A stretch of DNA of 64,000 nt from an uncultured Parvularculaceae bacterium (lineage in GTDB: Bacteria; Pseudomonadota; Alphaproteobacteria; Caulobacterales; Parvularculaceae), in assembly GCA_913055785.1 (NCBI GenBank), contig CAJXLJ010000001.1, positions 124,001 to 188,000 on the forward strand. The letters are read 5' to 3'. The notes under the pieces were generated by a model that was given only the letters and a program-made list of their open reading frames with translations, was not told the origin of the DNA and searched no databases. Shown in pieces: positions 34,986-43,452 of the stretch (the stretch's first letter is position 1; each line of letters opens with the position of its first letter). The position numbers were made by a program, and so were the translations under genes.

Positions 34986-36665
34986 ATGGCGAAGCAGACC
35001 GACGATCTCGGCGAACAGGCCGCCGAAACCCCGACCGCGCTCAACCCGATCATCGGCCTGCGCGCATCGGAACTCATGAAGTCCCTCGGCGTCGTGATGG
35101 CTCATGCGGCGCGGCAACCGCAGCCCTTCGCGAAGCATTTCGCCGCCTACAGCAAGGATCTTTATGAGATCGTGCGCGGCAAGTCGGAGATCGCGCCGGA
35201 TAGAAAAGACCGCCGCTTTCAGGATCCGACCTGGAAATTCAACCCGGCTTACAAACTCTCGCTGCAGTCCTGGCTCGCCATGCGCAAAGGGCTTGAAGGC
35301 TGGATCGAGGATTCAGGCGTCGATGAATCAGACCGCATTCGCGCGCGCTTCATTCTCGATCTTGTCGCCGACAGCCTCGCGCCCACCAACTCCCTTGTCG
35401 GCAATCCGGCGGCGATCAAGCGGCTTTACGAAACCGGCGGCATGTCGCTCGTGAAGGGACTGAAGAACGCCTACAACGACATCCGGCACAATGGCGGCAT
35501 GCCGAGTCAGGTGGACGGACGGCCGTTCAAGGTTGGCGAAAATCTCGCAACGACGCCGGGCGCGGTCGTTTACAAAAACGAGATGCTGGAAGTGATCCAA
35601 TACATGCCGGCGACCGAAGAGGTCTACGAAATCCCCCTTCTCATCGTCCCTCCACAGATCAACAAATTCTACGCCAACGATCTCAGCCCGGACAAAAGCG
35701 TCGTACGTTATGCGCTCTCGCAAGGCTATCAGGTCTTCGCGGTCAGCTGGCGCAATCCGCAAAAACAGCATTCTCACTGGGGGCTCGAAAACTACGTTCA
35801 GTCGCTGATCGAAGCGTCTGATGCGATCCTGAAGATAACCAAGCAGAAGAAGCTCAACGTTTCCGGCGCCTGTTCAGGCGGCATTACAACCGCCTCCTAT
35901 TTAAGCGAGCTGGCCGCGCGCGGGCGCGACATCATCAACTGCTTCACCCTGCAGGTCTGCATTCTCGATCCCCACAAGGATGACAGCGAAGTTGGCCTCT
36001 TCGTCACTGACGAGGCCATCGAGGCGGCGCGGCGGCATTCCCGCAAGAAGGGCGTTCTGTCCGGGGACGCGCTCTCGCGGTCGTTTGCGTGGCTCAGACC
36101 CAACGACCTCATCTGGAACTATGTGGTCAACAATTACCTCATGGGCGACGATCCCCCGCCATTCGACATTCTCTACTGGAACAACGACTCGACTAACCTG
36201 CCTGCGCAACTCCATTCGGATTATCTCGACATTTATGGCGACAAGCGCTTTGCCGAGCCCGGGAATGTGGAGTTCATGGGCCACATGATCGACTTGCGCG
36301 AAGTTAAACAGGACTCTTTCATGGTCGCGGCGGTCACCGATCACATCACGCCCTGGCGCGCCTGTTATCGTAATGCGCATCTCTTCGGCGGGAATGTCGA
36401 GTTCGTTCTGTCGAACAGCGGTCATATTCAGGCGCTGCTCAATCCGCCCGGTAATCCGAAGGCTCAGTATTTCGCCAATTCAAATCTGCCGGAGGACGCC
36501 GACGAATGGCTCGGCGGCGCCGAACCGCAACAGGGCTCATGGTGGCCGCGCTGGACCGACTGGCTCAGCGAGCGCTCGGGCGAAAAGAAAAACGCGCCTA
36601 AGAAACTAGGCAACAAGTCCTTCCCGCCCGGCGACGAAGCGCCCGGGAAATATGTGTTCGGCTAA
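34986..36665 (+). CDS. phaC: Class II polyhydroxyalkanoate synthase
   Basis: A 559-residue polymerase that joins (R)-3-hydroxyacyl-CoA units into polyester at the granule surface. The catalytic triad is C296 (G-A-C-S-G-G-I), D452 (T-D-H-I-T-P-W) and H480 (N-S-G-H-I-Q), at the same positions as in Pseudomonas PhaC1. The length, the N-terminus (A-L-N-P-I-I-G-L-R) and segments such as L-L-I-V-P-P-Q-I-N-K-F-Y are those of class II enzymes, which prefer C6-C14 monomers. No PhaE or PhaR subunit gene is adjacent. The ATG at 34986 has GGGAGG upstream. It heads phaC-phaZ-phasin-phaD. Confidence 0.92.
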   Translation: MAKQTDDLGEQAAETPTALNPIIGLRASELMKSLGVVMAHAARQPQPFAKHFAAYSKDLYEIVRGKSEIAPDRKDRRFQDPTWKFNPAYKLSLQSWLAMRKGLEGWIEDSGVDESDRIRARFILDLVADSLAPTNSLVGNPAAIKRLYETGGMSLVKGLKNAYNDIRHNGGMPSQVDGRPFKVGENLATTPGAVVYKNEMLEVIQYMPATEEVYEIPLLIVPPQINKFYANDLSPDKSVVRYALSQGYQVFAVSWRNPQKQHSHWGLENYVQSLIEASDAILKITKQKKLNVSGACSGGITTASYLSELAARGRDIINCFTLQVCILDPHKDDSEVGLFVTDEAIEAARRHSRKKGVLSGDALSRSFAWLRPNDLIWNYVVNNYLMGDDPPPFDILYWNNDSTNLPAQLHSDYLDIYGDKRFAEPGNVEFMGHMIDLREVKQDSFMVAAVTDHITPWRACYRNAHLFGGNVEFVLSNSGHIQALLNPPGNPKAQYFANSNLPEDADEWLGGAEPQQGSWWPRWTDWLSERSGEKKNAPKKLGNKSFPPGDEAPGKYVFG

Positions 36666-36681
36666 CAGCATTGGAAAATGT

Positions 36682-37545
36682 ATGAGTACGGATAAGCCAC
36701 ACCTGCCTGAAATCCGGTTCGAGAAAATCGGCCTGCAGGAACTGCGCACGGCCATATGGCGCGGGCAAGGGATCGTCAAAAAAACGCCGCTGCTGTTTTT
36801 CAACGGCGTCGGCGCCAATCTTGAAATCGCCCAGCCGATGGGAGAGCTCCTGCGCGACCGCGACGTCATTACGTTCGACCTCCCGGGCGTCGGCGGCTCG
36901 CCGAAACCGTTAGCGCCATACCGGCCCTGGTGGGTCGCCCATGCAGCGAAGCAAATCCTCAAACGCAACGGATACGACAAGGTCGACGTGATGGGCGTCT
37001 CCTGGGGCGGCGGCGCGGCGCAACAATTCGCCTTTCAATACCAGAAACGCGTCAATCGTCTTGTCCTCGCGGCGACCTCCCCCGGCGTCATCATGGTGCC
37101 TGGCGACATGAATGCGCTTACAAAGATGGCGCACCCCATGCGCTATACGAACCAGGACTATCTCATCAAACATTTCGAGACGCTTTATGGCGACGAGCCC
37201 GGCGGCGCGCATATGTTCGCCGAGCATATGAAGCCGCCGACCGTGCGTGGATATCTCGCTCAGCTCAGCGCCATGGCGGGGTGGACGGCGCTGCCCTTCC
37301 TGCCATTGTTGCCGCATAAAACCCTCATCCTCGCCGGCAATCAGGACAAGATCGTACCGATTGCGAACGCCCATATCCTGAACTTCATGATCCGGAACTC
37401 GGAGATTTATGTGGTGAAGGGCGGCGGGCATTTGTTTCTTCTTTCGCGCGCGCATGAAATTCTCGACGTCATGCGCGGCTTTCTCGACACGCCGGCTGAC
37501 GAAGCTGGCGGCGAAATCCCGGCCGCTGCGCAAGCGGCTTCCTGA
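36682..37545 (+). CDS. phaZ: Intracellular polyhydroxyalkanoate depolymerase
   Basis: A 287-residue alpha/beta hydrolase that mobilises stored polymer. The lipase box is G-V-S107-W-G-G, and Asp and His partners are likely in L-A-G-N-Q-D-K-I-V-P and G-G-G-H-L-F-L. The early N-G-V-G-A-N-L-E and F-D-L-P-G-V-G-G-S-P-K-P segments match the depolymerase of Pseudomonas mcl-PHA clusters. It follows phaC by 16 bases, the same order as in Pseudomonas (C1-Z). The last base of its stop is the first of the next start. Confidence 0.9.
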   Translation: MSTDKPHLPEIRFEKIGLQELRTAIWRGQGIVKKTPLLFFNGVGANLEIAQPMGELLRDRDVITFDLPGVGGSPKPLAPYRPWWVAHAAKQILKRNGYDKVDVMGVSWGGGAAQQFAFQYQKRVNRLVLAATSPGVIMVPGDMNALTKMAHPMRYTNQDYLIKHFETLYGDEPGGAHMFAEHMKPPTVRGYLAQLSAMAGWTALPFLPLLPHKTLILAGNQDKIVPIANAHILNFMIRNSEIYVVKGGGHLFLLSRAHEILDVMRGFLDTPADEAGGEIPAAAQAAS

Positions 37546-38021
37546 TGGAGACGCACTTGGCCAAGAAGAAAAAGAAATCGCCGCCCCGCACGACCGATAT
37601 CGCCCGCAAGATCTGGCTCGCCGGCATCGGCGCCTATGGCAAGGCGTTCACCGAAGCGCAGGGCTCGCTCGCCAAGATGAGCGAAGAGTCCACCCGGCTG
37701 TTTGACGACCTCGTCGCCAAGGGCGAAGAGATCGAGGAAACCGTCGAAGAGCGCGGTAAGGAAATCGCCAAACGCGTCAAGGCGCAGGACTTTTCCATTG
37801 ACGACCGCATCAAGAAAATGCGGGCGCGCCTCAATCTCCGTCAGGAACGGCGCGAAGACCGGCTCGACGCGATTGAACACCGCCTTTCGGCCATCGAACA
37901 AACGCTCGCCGCCCTCGCGGAAACCGCGAGACCCCCAACCCGCAAACGACCGGCAAGAAAGACGACGGCCAAGAAGATCCCGGCAAAAAAGAAGACGGCG
38001 ACCCGAAAACGCTCTACTTAA
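37545..38021 (+). CDS. Second phasin, PhaF/PhaI-like
   Basis: A 158-residue granule-associated protein. A basic start (A-K-K-K-K-K-S) is followed by the phasin segment I-A-R-K-I-W-L-A-G-I-G-A-Y-G-K-A-F (about 19-35). A charged coiled-coil part has a heptad-like E-H-R-L-S-A-I-E-Q-T-L-A-A-L, and the C-terminal 30 residues are Lys/Arg/Ala/Pro-rich. This is the PhaF plan: a granule-binding helix plus a histone-like tail that may help distribute granules at division. The ATG at 37545 overlaps the phaZ stop by one base; a TTG at 37557 is possible. Confidence 0.85.
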   Translation: METHLAKKKKKSPPRTTDIARKIWLAGIGAYGKAFTEAQGSLAKMSEESTRLFDDLVAKGEEIEETVEERGKEIAKRVKAQDFSIDDRIKKMRARLNLRQERREDRLDAIEHRLSAIEQTLAALAETARPPTRKRPARKTTAKKIPAKKKTATRKRST

Positions 38022-38030
38022 CGCCGCAAT

Positions 38031-38675
38031 ATGGCCGGCAAAGTCAAAACCCGAGACCGCATCCTTGAAACGGCGCTCGCCCTCTTCAACGAGGAAGGCG
38101 AAGCGCAAGTCTCGACTGTCGATATCGCCGGCGTCATGGAGATCAGCCCCGGCAATCTCTATTACCATTTCCGCGGTAAAGAAGCGATTATCGAGGCGCT
38201 GTTCGATAATTTCGAAGAGGAAATGCGCCTCGTCCTGACCGCGCCGATCAACCGGCCGCTCGCCATCGAGGACAACTGGGTGTTTGTCTATATCGTCTTC
38301 GAAGAAATCAACGACTTCCGCTTTTTCTATTACGCCCTTTCCTCGATCCTCGAGCGCTGCCCGGATTTGCGCCCGCGCATGACGCGGCTGCTCAAGCTGA
38401 AGCAGGAAACGGCGAATGCTGTCCTGAAGACGCTTGAGAAAGAAAAGCTCGTTGCATTCGGCAAGGGAGAACGCGAAGCGCTCGCCATGCGGCTTGCCGC
38501 GCACCTGACTTTCTGGCTGCAATATCGCGGTCTGACTGCGCCGTCGAATGACGAGCGGGCGCACATCAATAGCGGCGTCTATGCGACCATGATGCAGATC
38601 ACCCCTTATGTGCGCGAGAACCGCGAAACATACGCCGCCATGCTTGCCGAATACTTCTCGTCCCTGGATAAGTAG
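38031..38675 (+). CDS. phaD: TetR-family regulator, PhaD-like
   Basis: A 214-residue TetR protein. The N-terminal HTH (T-R-D-R-I-L-E-T-A-L-A-L-F-N-E-E-G and I-S-P-G-N-L-Y-Y-H-F-R-G-K-E) closely resembles PhaD of Pseudomonas, an activator of phaC and phaIF that probably senses a fatty-acid intermediate. Later aromatic pairs (F-R-F-F-Y-Y) line the ligand domain. It lies 9 bases behind the second phasin and is the last gene of the cluster. Whether it activates or represses here cannot be told. Confidence 0.85.
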   Translation: MAGKVKTRDRILETALALFNEEGEAQVSTVDIAGVMEISPGNLYYHFRGKEAIIEALFDNFEEEMRLVLTAPINRPLAIEDNWVFVYIVFEEINDFRFFYYALSSILERCPDLRPRMTRLLKLKQETANAVLKTLEKEKLVAFGKGEREALAMRLAAHLTFWLQYRGLTAPSNDERAHINSGVYATMMQITPYVRENRETYAAMLAEYFSSLDK

Positions 38676-38703
38676 AGTTACGCAAAGCGAGAGTAATTAG
38701 ATC

Positions 38704-39462
38704 GTGTGGCTGCTGGCGGCTCTATTTTTCATCACCGCGCTTTTATACGCTTCCGTCGGCTTCGGCGGCGGCTCGACCTATAACGCGCTGCTGGTCCTAC
38801 ACGGCGCAGACTATCGCCTCCTCCCGTCGATCGCCCTGATCTGCAACATGATCGTCGTCTCCGGCGGCGTCTGGCGGTTTTCCCGCGCCGGGCATCTCTC
38901 CATTAAACGACTGGCGCCGTGGATCGCGGCCTCGGTCCCCGCTGCGCTGATCGGCGGACGACTGCCCGTATCAGAAACCTTTTTCATTGGCGCGCTCGGG
39001 TTGTCGCTCCTCGCCGCCGGATCGCGGCTGATGGTTGAGGGCGCACCCAAGGCCATTGAAGAAAAACGCGACACGCCCTTATGGATCATGCTCTCCGTCG
39101 GCGCCGGGCTCGGCTTTCTTTCAGGACTTGTCGGCATTGGCGGCGGCATTTTTCTGGCGCCGATTCTTTATCTCATGCGGTGGGACAATCCCCGCACCAT
39201 AGCCGCGGCATGCAGCTTTTTCATTCTGGTGAATTCATTGTCCGGCCTTGCAGGCCAGTTGATGAAGCTCGATGACTTCGATGCGCTGTCCGATCTTGGC
39301 GCTTATTGGCCGCTTTTTCCCGCCGTGCTGATCGGCGGACAGGTCGGCTCGCGCCTCGCCAGCGGCAATCTCAGCCCGTCGCTCATCAAGCGGCTGACCG
39401 CGGTGTTGATCCTTTACGTCGCTGCAAGACTGCTGTTCCGGTGGTTCAATCTCGTCTTCTAG
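38704..39462 (+). CDS. Sulfite exporter TauE/SafE family membrane protein
   Basis: A 252-residue inner-membrane protein with about seven to eight helices. The duplicated Gly-rich motifs (V-G-F-G-G-G-S near 18-24 and G-L-V-G-I-G-G-G-I-F near 144-153) are typical of the TauE/SafE/TSUP family. Substrates in the family include sulfite, sulfoacetate and other organic anions. The start is a GTG at 38704. Its end overlaps the convergent moeA end by 4 bp. Confidence 0.88.
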   Translation: MWLLAALFFITALLYASVGFGGGSTYNALLVLHGADYRLLPSIALICNMIVVSGGVWRFSRAGHLSIKRLAPWIAASVPAALIGGRLPVSETFFIGALGLSLLAAGSRLMVEGAPKAIEEKRDTPLWIMLSVGAGLGFLSGLVGIGGGIFLAPILYLMRWDNPRTIAAACSFFILVNSLSGLAGQLMKLDDFDALSDLGAYWPLFPAVLIGGQVGSRLASGNLSPSLIKRLTAVLILYVAARLLFRWFNLVF

Positions 39463-40652
39463 CGCAGCCAGACGATTTCAACCGCATCGCCGGCGGCGCA
39501 AGCCGGCGCATCGACTTCCCGGCGGATCAAGCAATTGGCTTTTGCAAAAGGCGACAGGAGCGAACTGTCCTGACTGGCGGCGGGCGTCACCTCATAGGCC
39601 CCCGCCTTACCCGGCGTTGCTTTGGCGCGAAGATAAGACTCGCGCCCGCCATTGGCGCTTAGGCCGGTCGTAAGAATGGCGTCGCCTGAGCCCATGGCGT
39701 CGGCTTCCAGACCGGCGAGCCGTTTCACCAGCGGCTGGAGAAACAGCGCCGCCGTAACGATGGCGGAAGCGGGATTACCCGGCAGACCGATGACGCGCGC
39801 ATCCCCCAGCCGTCCGAACCATGTCGGCTTGCCGGGGCGGACAGCGACTTTTTCGAAAACGATTTCGCCGCCCTTCGCGCGGAAGACGGACTTTACATAG
39901 TCATAGTCGCCGACCGAAGCGCCACCCACGGGAACAATAATGTCGGCGCCTTTCGCCCTTTCAAAAAAATCATCGAGCGCTTGTTCGTCGTCCGGCGCGC
40001 AGCCGAGATATTCCGGCGCGCCGCCCCAGCCTTTAGTCATCGCTGTGAGCGCGTAATGATTGGAATTTACGATCTCGCCGGCGTTGAGGGCCGCCCCGGG
40101 CTCAACCAGCTCATCGCCGTTCGAGAAAAGAGCAACCCGCGGGCGGCGATGCGTCTGCGCCGCGCTGACATTCGCCGCGGCGAGGAGCGATCCGTGGATC
40201 TCATGAAAGACCGTTCCGGCATGAACGAGAACATCGCCCTTTTGAAAATCGACGCCGGCAGCACGGACATGTTTCGGCGCATCCTGCTCCGCCTTGACCG
40301 TAATCATGTCGCCGTCGCGCGTCGCCTCTTCCTGAATGACGATGTGATCGGCGCCTTCGGGCACAACCCCGCCGGTGAATATGCGCACCGCCTCGCCCTT
40401 GCCGACAACGCCGCGGAAAGGCGCGCCGGCCGGGGCCTCGCCAATCACTTTAAGGACCGCGCCTTTTTGCGCGTCACCGAAACGAACCGCATAACCGTCC
40501 ATGGCGGAAGCTGCGAAGGGCGGTTGCGTCAGGCGGGCTTTGACATCCTCGGCGGCAACCCGCCCGGGAAGCGCCGACAACGCAATCTCTTCGCCGCCCA
40601 AAGGCTCTGCACGATCCAAAATCGCGGCGATCGCTTCCTCGACGCTCAGCAT
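39459..40652 (-). CDS. moeA: Molybdopterin molybdotransferase
   Basis: A 397-residue enzyme that inserts molybdate into adenylylated molybdopterin. The sequence P-P-F-A-A-S-A-M-D-G-Y-A-V near 43-55 is the MoeA signature, and V-P-V-G-G-A-S-V-G-D-Y-D is the MoCF/MogA-like loop. Domains follow the usual MoeA N, MoCF_biosynth and MoeA C order. It is the last gene of the moa-moe operon, 12 bases after moaC. Confidence 0.95.
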   Translation of the reverse strand: MLSVEEAIAAILDRAEPLGGEEIALSALPGRVAAEDVKARLTQPPFAASAMDGYAVRFGDAQKGAVLKVIGEAPAGAPFRGVVGKGEAVRIFTGGVVPEGADHIVIQEEATRDGDMITVKAEQDAPKHVRAAGVDFQKGDVLVHAGTVFHEIHGSLLAAANVSAAQTHRRPRVALFSNGDELVEPGAALNAGEIVNSNHYALTAMTKGWGGAPEYLGCAPDDEQALDDFFERAKGADIIVPVGGASVGDYDYVKSVFRAKGGEIVFEKVAVRPGKPTWFGRLGDARVIGLPGNPASAIVTAALFLQPLVKRLAGLEADAMGSGDAILTTGLSANGGRESYLRAKATPGKAGAYEVTPAASQDSSLLSPFAKANCLIRREVDAPACAAGDAVEIVWLR

Positions 40653-40664
40653 CGCATGTCGTCC

Positions 40665-41147
40665 TTACGCTTTGCGCCTGTAGTCGCCGGATTTACCGCC
40701 TGACTTCTCAACCAGCATGACGTCCGTAATTGTCATCGACTTATCGACCGCCTTCGCCATGTCGTAAATCGTCAGACAGGCCGTCATGACAGCCGTGAGC
40801 GCTTCCATCTCAACGCCGGTTTTGCCGCTGGTTTTGACTTCAGCCGTCACAACGAATGCATGTGCACCGTCGTCCGGTTCGACAGTGACATTCAGTCCGG
40901 TAATCGGCAAAGGGTGGCATAGAGGAATGAGATCGGCGGTGCGCTTCGCGCCCAGAACGCCGGCAAGCTCGGCGACGCCGCCTATATCGCCTTTTTTGAC
41001 GCCTGCTTCACGCACGGTCTTGTATGACTCCGCCGAAAAAACAACGCGCCCTTGCGCAAGGGCGCGCCGCGCCGTGTCGGCTTTATCCGAGACGTCGACC
41101 ATACGCGGCCGCCCCTTCTCGTCGAAATGAGAAAGATCTTTTGTCAT
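40665..41147 (-). CDS. moaC: Cyclic pyranopterin monophosphate synthase
   Basis: A 160-residue hexameric enzyme that completes conversion of the MoaA product to cPMP. It begins [16 protein letters not shown] and carries [10 protein letters not shown] and V-E-M-E-A-L-T-A-V, both diagnostic. The ATG at 41147 overlaps the moaB stop by 4 bp and gives the family length. Confidence 0.96.
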   Translation of the reverse strand: MTKDLSHFDEKGRPRMVDVSDKADTARRALAQGRVVFSAESYKTVREAGVKKGDIGGVAELAGVLGAKRTADLIPLCHPLPITGLNVTVEPDDGAHAFVVTAEVKTSGKTGVEMEALTAVMTACLTIYDMAKAVDKSMTITDVMLVEKSGGKSGDYRRKA

Positions 41148-41674
41148 TCTTCCATCAGCCGCGGCATCAACTCCACCAGATTGCACGGGCGATGACGGGA
41201 ATCGAGTTGATGGACAATAACCTTGTCCCAACCGTCTTTCACCGCGCCGTTGGAGCCCGGCAGCGCAAAAATAAAGGTGCCTTTCGCCACGCCGGCGCAA
41301 GCGCGCGACTGCAAGGTCGACAACCCTACCGACTGAAAGCTCACCTGATGAAAGATAACGGAGAATCCCTGGATTTCCTTTTCAAAAAGCGGCGTCACCG
41401 CTTCCGGTGTTACGTCCCGCCCGGTCAGCCCTGTACCGCCGGTCGAGACCACCACATCGACTTCCGGATCGTCGATCCAGCCGGAAACCGTTTTCTGAAT
41501 GATTGCCTTGTCGTCGGGCACAAGTTCGCGCGCTGCAAGCTGGTGTCCGGCCTCTGCAATGCGCTGCGCAAGAATATCGCCGGATGTGTCTGTCGCCCGC
41601 GTGCGGCTGTCAGTAACCGTCAACACCGCGATGCGGACAGGTTTGAATTCGAGACTCTCGTTGATGCCATGCAT
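41144..41674 (-). CDS. moaB: Molybdenum cofactor protein MoaB
   Basis: A 176-residue MoCF-fold protein that probably adenylylates molybdopterin, in place of MogA. Key loops are [11 protein letters not shown] and [12 protein letters not shown] take the ATG at 41674 because AGGA lies at good spacing; an ATG at 41704 would run 28 bases into moaE. The stop overlaps moaC. Confidence 0.94.
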   Translation of the reverse strand: MHGINESLEFKPVRIAVLTVTDSRTRATDTSGDILAQRIAEAGHQLAARELVPDDKAIIQKTVSGWIDDPEVDVVVSTGGTGLTGRDVTPEAVTPLFEKEIQGFSVIFHQVSFQSVGLSTLQSRACAGVAKGTFIFALPGSNGAVKDGWDKVIVHQLDSRHRPCNLVELMPRLMEE

Positions 41675-41676
41675 TC

Positions 41677-42141
41677 CTAGTTTGTATCCTTTGCTCCATC
41701 CCAACGGCGCGCATCATTGTAATCGCTTTCCCTTGGTTCAATCCACGCCTCGCCGTCTTCGCGCATTTCCTTTTTCCAGAACATGGCTTCAGTCTTGAGA
41801 TAGTCCATCAGATAGTCGGCGGCCTCAAAAGCGTCCCGGCGATGCGCGGCGCCGACCGCCACCAGCACGATCGCCTCTCCGGGCGCAAGGCGCCCAACCC
41901 GGTGAATAATCAGCGGCTCGTCAATCGCCCAGCGCGCTGTCGCCTCCGTTACGATTTTGGCCATCGTTTTTTCGGTGACGCCCGGATAGTGTTCCAGCTC
42001 GAGCGCCGTTACGGCGCCGCCTTTTGAGCCACTGCGCACCTTGCCGAGAAAGCTGACGACCGCGCCGGCGGTTTCGCATGACCTTTCATAGGCCTTAAGT
42101 TCGCCGGCAGGATCGAAAGGCTCGGAAGCGACGCGAATCAT
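41677..42141 (-). CDS. moaE: Molybdopterin synthase catalytic subunit
   Basis: A 154-residue subunit that, with MoaD, turns cPMP into molybdopterin by adding two sulfurs. F-L-G-K-V-R, L-E-L-E-H-Y-P-G-V-T-E and a late F-W-K-K-E, which supplies active-site lysines, are present. The ATG at 42141 lies five bases after the moaD stop. A longer start would overlap moaD heavily. Confidence 0.95.
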   Translation of the reverse strand: MIRVASEPFDPAGELKAYERSCETAGAVVSFLGKVRSGSKGGAVTALELEHYPGVTEKTMAKIVTEATARWAIDEPLIIHRVGRLAPGEAIVLVAVGAAHRRDAFEAADYLMDYLKTEAMFWKKEMREDGEAWIEPRESDYNDARRWDGAKDTN

Positions 42142-42146
42142 CTGCC

Positions 42147-42398
42147 TCACCCGCCGCTTACCGGCGGCAAAAAAGCGATCTCGTCGCAATCCGTCACCGC
42201 TGTATCGCCTGCTACGAGCGCTTCGTTAACCGCATAGCGCACGGATTTGTCTTTCAGCGCCGCGCCGAGCGCTTCGTCTTCAGCTGCGATAGCCTCGATC
42301 AATATCGAAAGCGTCGCCACATCGCCGGTGACCGTCATATCGCGCGTCCTGCCGCCTGCGATATCGCCGAGCCTGCCGAAGAATAGCAGCCGCGCCAC
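42147..42398 (-). CDS. moaD: Molybdopterin synthase sulfur carrier subunit
   Basis: An 83-residue ubiquitin-like protein ending in V-S-G-G. The C-terminal Gly-Gly is thiocarboxylated and donates sulfur. The conserved I-A-F-L-P-P-V-S-G-G tail makes the assignment firm. It lies between moaA and moaE. Confidence 0.95.
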   Translation of the reverse strand: MARLLFFGRLGDIAGGRTRDMTVTGDVATLSILIEAIAAEDEALGAALKDKSVRYAVNEALVAGDTAVTDCDEIAFLPPVSGG

Positions 42399-42400
42399 GC

Positions 42401-43402
42401 CTAACCCCCCGTCACTGACATATGCCGGTCGAGCGCCGGCGCAGTCCCAGGTTCGGCGATTTCGAAATGATGCCGTTCGGGCTTCTTGAGCATCGCCTGA
42501 TCGAGCGCGGCGTTGAGCGCTTCATGCGGATTGTCGCCACGCAAGGCCGCGCGCAGATCGAGGCGATCCGAATGACCGAGGCACATATAGATTTGGCCCG
42601 TGCATGTGACGCGCACGCGGTTGCAGCCGGCGCAGAAATTATTCGTCAGAGGCGTAATGAACCCGATGACGCCGCCCGTCTCTGCAACGCGCATATATCG
42701 CGCCGGCCCGCCGGTGCGTTTGTCGATCCCTTCCAATGTCCAGCGGGTTTCGAGATCGCTCATCGCTTCAGACAAGGGCAGGTACTGATCGAAGCGGTCT
42801 TCCTCAATCTCGCCCAGCGGCATGATCTCGATAAGGGTCAATTCCATGCCGCGGCCATGAGCCCACTCAATCATTGACGGCAGTTCGGCGCGGTTCAAAT
42901 CCTTGAGCGCCACCGTGTTGATCTTGATCTTGAGGCCGGCTTCCTGTGCAGCCTCGATACCGGCGAGGACCTGACTCAACGCATTTCGGCGCGTCAGTTT
43001 CCGAAACTTCTCATCGTCGAGCGTGTCGAGTGAGATATTGATCCGTTCAACCCCTGCGGCTTTGAGGTCTTTCGCATGGCGCGCAAGCTGCGTCCCGTTT
43101 GTGGTGAGCGTCAGCTCATCAAGGCCGCGTCCGAGACGGCTTCCCAGCTTCCCGAACAGGGTCATCACATCCCGGCGCACGAGCGGCTCGCCGCCGGTGA
43201 TGCGGATTTTCTTTACGCCGCGTTCGATGAAAGCCCCGGCGAGGCGCTCAAGCTCCTCAAGGGTTAACACTTCGCGCTTCGGCAGGAAGCGCATCTCCTC
43301 CGCCATGCAGTAGGCGCAACGCAAGTCGCACCGGTCCGTTACCGAAAGACGCAGATATGTGATCTCACGGCCGAACGCATCGCGAAGGGAATTCAAGGAC
43401 AT
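42401..43402 (-). CDS. moaA: GTP 3',8-cyclase (radical SAM)
   Basis: A 333-residue radical-SAM enzyme that starts molybdopterin synthesis from GTP. The SAM cluster is C-D-L-R-C-A-Y-C near 24-31. The second cluster is formed by the later C-A-G-C-N-R-V-R and a following Cys (C-L-G). The C-terminal Gly-Gly needed for catalysis is present. First gene of the moaA-D-E-B-C-moeA operon, and its likely target enzyme, formate dehydrogenase, is 3 kb away. Confidence 0.96.
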   Translation of the reverse strand: MSLNSLRDAFGREITYLRLSVTDRCDLRCAYCMAEEMRFLPKREVLTLEELERLAGAFIERGVKKIRITGGEPLVRRDVMTLFGKLGSRLGRGLDELTLTTNGTQLARHAKDLKAAGVERINISLDTLDDEKFRKLTRRNALSQVLAGIEAAQEAGLKIKINTVALKDLNRAELPSMIEWAHGRGMELTLIEIMPLGEIEEDRFDQYLPLSEAMSDLETRWTLEGIDKRTGGPARYMRVAETGGVIGFITPLTNNFCAGCNRVRVTCTGQIYMCLGHSDRLDLRAALRGDNPHEALNAALDQAMLKKPERHHFEIAEPGTAPALDRHMSVTGG

Positions 43403-43452
43403 AGGACCAGAACTTTAGCACGGGTCGAACCCGGGCGACAATCGCACGACGG

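Noticed and set aside
36052-36130. Selenocysteine or alternative active site in the redox or polymer genes
   Set aside because: fdsA has a normal Cys codon at the Mo ligand and phaC has its Cys at 296; no in-frame TGA is involved in either gene.
37407-38564. 385-codon frame on the minus strand opposite the second phasin and phaD
   Set aside because: The plus-strand genes have clear family motifs and start/stop coupling; the opposite frame has no recognisable domain.
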